DNA from: an uncultured Odoribacter sp. | Lineage (GTDB): Bacteria > Bacteroidota > Bacteroidia > Bacteroidales > Marinifilaceae | Length of the DNA: 11,434 bases | Direction of reading: 5' to 3' | NCBI GenBank assembly: GCA_905204385.1 | Contig: CAJKZL010000061.1 | Location: 1 to 11,434, forward strand | Shown: positions 9,759 through 11,434 of the stretch, one piece after another | Layout: the number at the start of each line of letters is the position of its first letter | Position numbering within the stretch: position 1 is the stretch's first letter | Made by a program: the position numbers and the translations under genes | Notes under the pieces: generated by a model | What the model was told of the DNA's origin: nothing | The model's database searches: none | What the model saw: the letters and a program-made list of their open reading frames with translations, nothing else

Positions 9759-9901
9759 AAAACCGTTTGTGTTTAAATACGACTTACTTTATACAACAAA
9801 CGGTTAAAGGCGTCGTTTTTACTATTCCCTCAAAAAAAAATTAAAATTTTAATATTCCGGAGAAAAACAAGCGGGAGAAAAATGGAAATACAAATTAACC
9901 G
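9759..9901. other. Gap between the sigma gene and fecR
   Basis: A 143-nt, very AT-rich gap. Besides the repeat at 9761-9805, it has a 14-bp AT-only palindrome (9840-9853) followed on the minus strand by a run of nine T, reminiscent of a weak terminator for the sigma gene. I see no clear TAnnTTTG promoter element for fecR and no coding signal. Confidence 0.4.
9761..9805 (-). promoter_or_regulatory. Inverted repeat in the fecR leader, three bases from the start codon
   Basis: The arms AACCGTTTGT (9761-9770) and ACAAACGGTT (9796-9805) pair exactly over 10 bp with a 25-nt AT-rich spacer. In the minus-strand transcript, the second arm is followed by TT and then the fecR ATG, so a folded leader would place the initiation region in or next to a stem. 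It could instead be a DNA operator. Which of the two applies cannot be told from sequence. Confidence 0.5.
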
Positions 9902-10480
9902 CTAAACGGAAAGGGACATCACAATGGAAAGTAATTTCTTCAAATCCAGTTTTTTCAGAATCCTGATCGCTTCCTGGCGCTGGTTATAAACCGTACTGGA
10001 TGATTTTCCCAACTTTTCGACTATTTCCTTAACCTCCCAACCTTCCAGGTAAAGCTTAAACACTTTAGCACATTCTTCGGGTAACAACTCTGTCAATTTA
10101 CTTAAAGCAGACAAAGTTTCCGTCTCCACAATCTGGGAAATAAAATAATCATCGGTCGTCCGCATAGCGCGGGCATAACGGTCGGCAACACTTTTATGCG
10201 ACAGATATTCCCGGAAACCATTCCGCAAAGAAACATACATATACCCTTTCAAATGCTCCAACGAGATAAAACGCAAATCCTTGCGTTCCCAGATTTTCAG
10301 GAATAAATCCTGCACGACATCCCCTGCAGCAATCTCGGTATCTCTGTACAATTTAGACGAGAAATAAAACATCTCATCGTAATACATCAGATAGATCTGC
10401 TCAAAAGCATAAGTATCCCGTGCATTAAAGCCCGCCACCCATCGCTTTTCAGACACCATGTTTTTCTCAGATAGGTTCAT
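9902..10480 (-). CDS. FecI-type ECF sigma factor (sigma-70 family)
   Basis: Complete 192-residue protein. Region 2 covers about residues 20-90, including the AFEQIYLMYYDEMFYF helix and the core-binding segment VVQDLFLKIWERKD. Region 4 covers about 125-180, starting at LPEECAKVFKLYLEGW and continuing with the helix-turn-helix VKEIVEKLGKSSSTVYN. No region 3 is present, as in ECF factors. It would direct RNA polymerase to the susC operon once released by the adjacent FecR protein. A second ATG at residue 8 is an alternative start; the first fits the promoter position better. The stop is TAG, which shows that TAG works as a terminator here. It diverges from the Na/Pi transporter across a 286-nt gap. 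Confidence 0.93.
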   Translation of the reverse strand: MNLSEKNMVSEKRWVAGFNARDTYAFEQIYLMYYDEMFYFSSKLYRDTEIAAGDVVQDLFLKIWERKDLRFISLEHLKGYMYVSLRNGFREYLSHKSVADRYARAMRTTDDYFISQIVETETLSALSKLTELLPEECAKVFKLYLEGWEVKEIVEKLGKSSSTVYNQRQEAIRILKKLDLKKLLSIVMSLSV

Positions 10481-10554
10481 AATAGTGTATACGTCGTTAG
10501 CTGTCCTTACAACTTCTCAAAACTAAAAAACGTTTCACTGAATTTCAGGTTAGA

Positions 10555-10585
10555 CAAATATATGGATTTTTTCATTTTCTGAACA
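10555..10585 (-). promoter_or_regulatory. Candidate promoter for the ECF sigma gene
   Basis: TATATTTG at 10562-10555 on the minus strand is an exact match to the Bacteroidetes -7 consensus TAnnTTTG. The -33 position, 19 nt upstream, reads TGTT, a poor match to TTTG. The predicted leader is about 65-70 nt. Housekeeping-sigma expression of the ECF gene would fit. Confidence 0.45.
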
Positions 10586-10613
10586 GATGAAATCATTTAG
10601 CAAGCTATTTTAA

Positions 10614-10642
10614 TATCGGTCCGAAATCTTTATCGTCCGATA
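10614..10642. promoter_or_regulatory. Two adjacent near-repeated dyads, operator-like
   Basis: TATCGGTCCGA (10614-10624) contains TCGG-T-CCGA. TATCGTCCGATA (10631-10642) is TATCG-TC-CGATA. The two are near copies whose centres are 16-17 bp apart. They lie between the promoters of the divergent sigma and Na/Pi genes, about 29 nt upstream of the sigma -33 box and about 59 nt upstream of the transporter -33 box. Confidence 0.4.
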
Positions 10643-10700
10643 AGAAGGAAAAAGGGTTTAATTATTTCCTAAAAATCTTAAAAATATAAGTTCGTAATAT

Positions 10701-10731
10701 TTTCGTAATCTGAATGAGTTTCCTATTTTTA
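10701..10731 (+). promoter_or_regulatory. Candidate promoter for the Na/Pi cotransporter gene
   Basis: TATTTTTA (10724-10731) matches TAnnTTTG in all but the last base, and TTTC (10701-10704) stands 19 nt upstream as a -33 element of the TTTG type. The start of transcription would be near 10738, leaving a leader of about 30 nt before the ATG at 10767. Confidence 0.4.
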
Positions 10732-10766
10732 CCGTCGCAAAATTTTGAACATTTAAATGTGCTAAA

Positions 10767-11434
10767 ATGGATTATGGAATCTTTGAGCTTTTAAAGCTCA
10801 TTGGATCACTTGGAGTTTTTCTGTATGGGATGAAACTGATGAGTGAATCCCTCCAGAAACTTGCCGGAAATAAAATGCGTCAGATATTGACGGCAATGAC
10901 TTCTAACCGCGTTACCGGTGTACTGACCGGAGTTTTTATAACAGCTTTAATACAGAGTTCATCGGCCACCACAGTCATGGTGGTGAGTTTTGTCAACGCC
11001 GGCCTGCTGGATTTAGTGGGTTCCATCGGCGTTATCCTGGGCGCCAATGTGGGCACTACCGTCACAAGCTGGCTTGTAGCGGTACTCGGACTCGGGAAAT
11101 TCAGCATGAGCGACCTGGCGCTTCCGATTATCGGCTGTTCGCTACCGCTATTATTTTCCAAGAAACGTTCCAAGAAAAACTGGGGTGAAATGTTTGTAGG
11201 CTTCGGCTTGCTGTTTCTGGCCCTCCGCTTTTTACAGGAATCCATGCCCACCAATCTGCACGATTATCCCGGCGTAGGCGATTTTATCCAAAAAATCAGC
11301 TTCCTCGGTTTCCGCTCCTGGATGATCTATCTGCTCATCGGCGCCATCTTAACCACCATTTTCCAATCTTCCTCGGCCACTGTTGCCTAGACACTGGTGA
11401 TCTGTTCAAAAGGTTGGATCGGGAAAGAAGATGC
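10767..11434 (+). pseudogene. Na/Pi cotransporter family protein, in-frame TAG, partial at right edge
   Basis: NptA/PF02690-type membrane protein. The two inverted-repeat hallmarks are present: QSSSATT at residues 63-69 and QSSSATV at 200-206, with GANVGTT at 92-98 and long hydrophobic helices. Family role: sodium-coupled phosphate movement across the inner membrane; a C-terminal PhoU-like domain, common in the family, would lie outside the window. Codon 208 (11388-11390) is TAG directly after the second QSSSATVA, and the same frame continues as TLVICSKGWIGKED to the edge. Relatives usually have leucine or methionine at this spot, so TTG to TAG is the simplest explanation. As written, the product ends at 207 residues, inside the second repeat. 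The gene is not part of the susC operon in orientation or function. The start ATG lies behind a plausible promoter. Confidence 0.88.

Larger units (their letters stand above)
10481..10766. other. Divergent intergenic region between sigma and Na/Pi genes
   Basis: The 286-nt region is AT-rich and holds two back-to-back promoter candidates and the two dyads described separately. I see no other coding potential or RNA gene in it. Confidence 0.6.

Noticed and set aside
9832..9853. AT palindrome plus T run as a terminator for the sigma gene
   Set aside because: The stem is AT-only with almost no loop, so it would be unstable. It is mentioned only as part of the gap description.
10880..11254. Minus-strand ORF of 124 codons opposite the Na/Pi transporter
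   Set aside because: It mirrors the conserved transporter frame and has no independent signal.
1..11434. Stop-codon reassignment as an explanation for the three internal stops
   Set aside because: Intact neighbouring genes end with TAA and TAG at the expected family lengths, and tryptophan is encoded by TGG right after the internal TGA. One codon rule cannot explain three different stops.
1..11434. CRISPR array, insertion sequence, tRNA or rRNA
   Set aside because: I saw no regularly spaced repeats, transposase frame with terminal repeats, tRNA-like cloverleaf or rRNA core sequence.

Overview
The window looks like chromosomal DNA from a gut-type Bacteroidetes, most likely Bacteroidales. Supporting signs are a SusC/SusD outer-membrane import pair, a FecI-type ECF sigma factor with its FecR anti-sigma, lipoproteins with acidic Bacteroides-style surface-export signals after the lipid cysteine, and promoter -7 elements of the TAnnTTTG type. 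The DUF4843 + PKD-like lipoprotein + thioredoxin combination reminds me of Odoribacter/Butyricimonas clusters, but the genus is an inference.

Layout: almost everything is on the minus strand and is transcribed from right to left. Reading in that direction: ECF sigma factor (10480-9902), a 143-nt gap, FecR-like anti-sigma (9758-8604), a 126-nt gap with strong inverted repeats, SusC-like TonB-dependent transporter with an STN domain (8477-5094), SusD-like lipoprotein (5076-3553), DUF4843 lipoprotein (3528-2782), PKD-like lipoprotein (2780-1200), and a secreted thioredoxin-fold protein (1189 to beyond the left edge). The five genes from susC onward are separated by only 1-24 nt and should form one operon. 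On the plus strand, diverging from the sigma gene across a 286-nt promoter region, is a Na/Pi-cotransporter (NptA/PF02690) gene that runs off the right edge.

How it should work: the SusC protein would import a ligand captured by SusD and the accessory surface lipoproteins, and its STN domain would signal through FecR in the inner membrane to the ECF sigma factor, which would induce the operon. No glycoside hydrolase, polysaccharide lyase or peptidase is in the window, so the cargo is not established. A RagAB-like peptide or protein import role is as plausible as glycan import.

The main anomaly is that three genes carry a single in-frame stop codon while the rest of the frame stays intact on both sides: TAA in susC (codon 399), TGA in susD (codon 378) and TAG in the Na/Pi transporter (codon 208). 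One each of the three stop codons in 11.4 kb could mean decay of the locus, base errors or altered sequence. Codon reassignment is unlikely because TAA and TAG also terminate neighbouring genes. The non-coding structure most worth a look is a 10-bp inverted repeat whose proximal arm lies three bases before the fecR start codon, a stem-loop plus two dyads between fecR and susC, and a pair of near-repeated dyads between the divergent sigma and Na/Pi promoters. I see no rRNA, tRNA, CRISPR array or insertion sequence.
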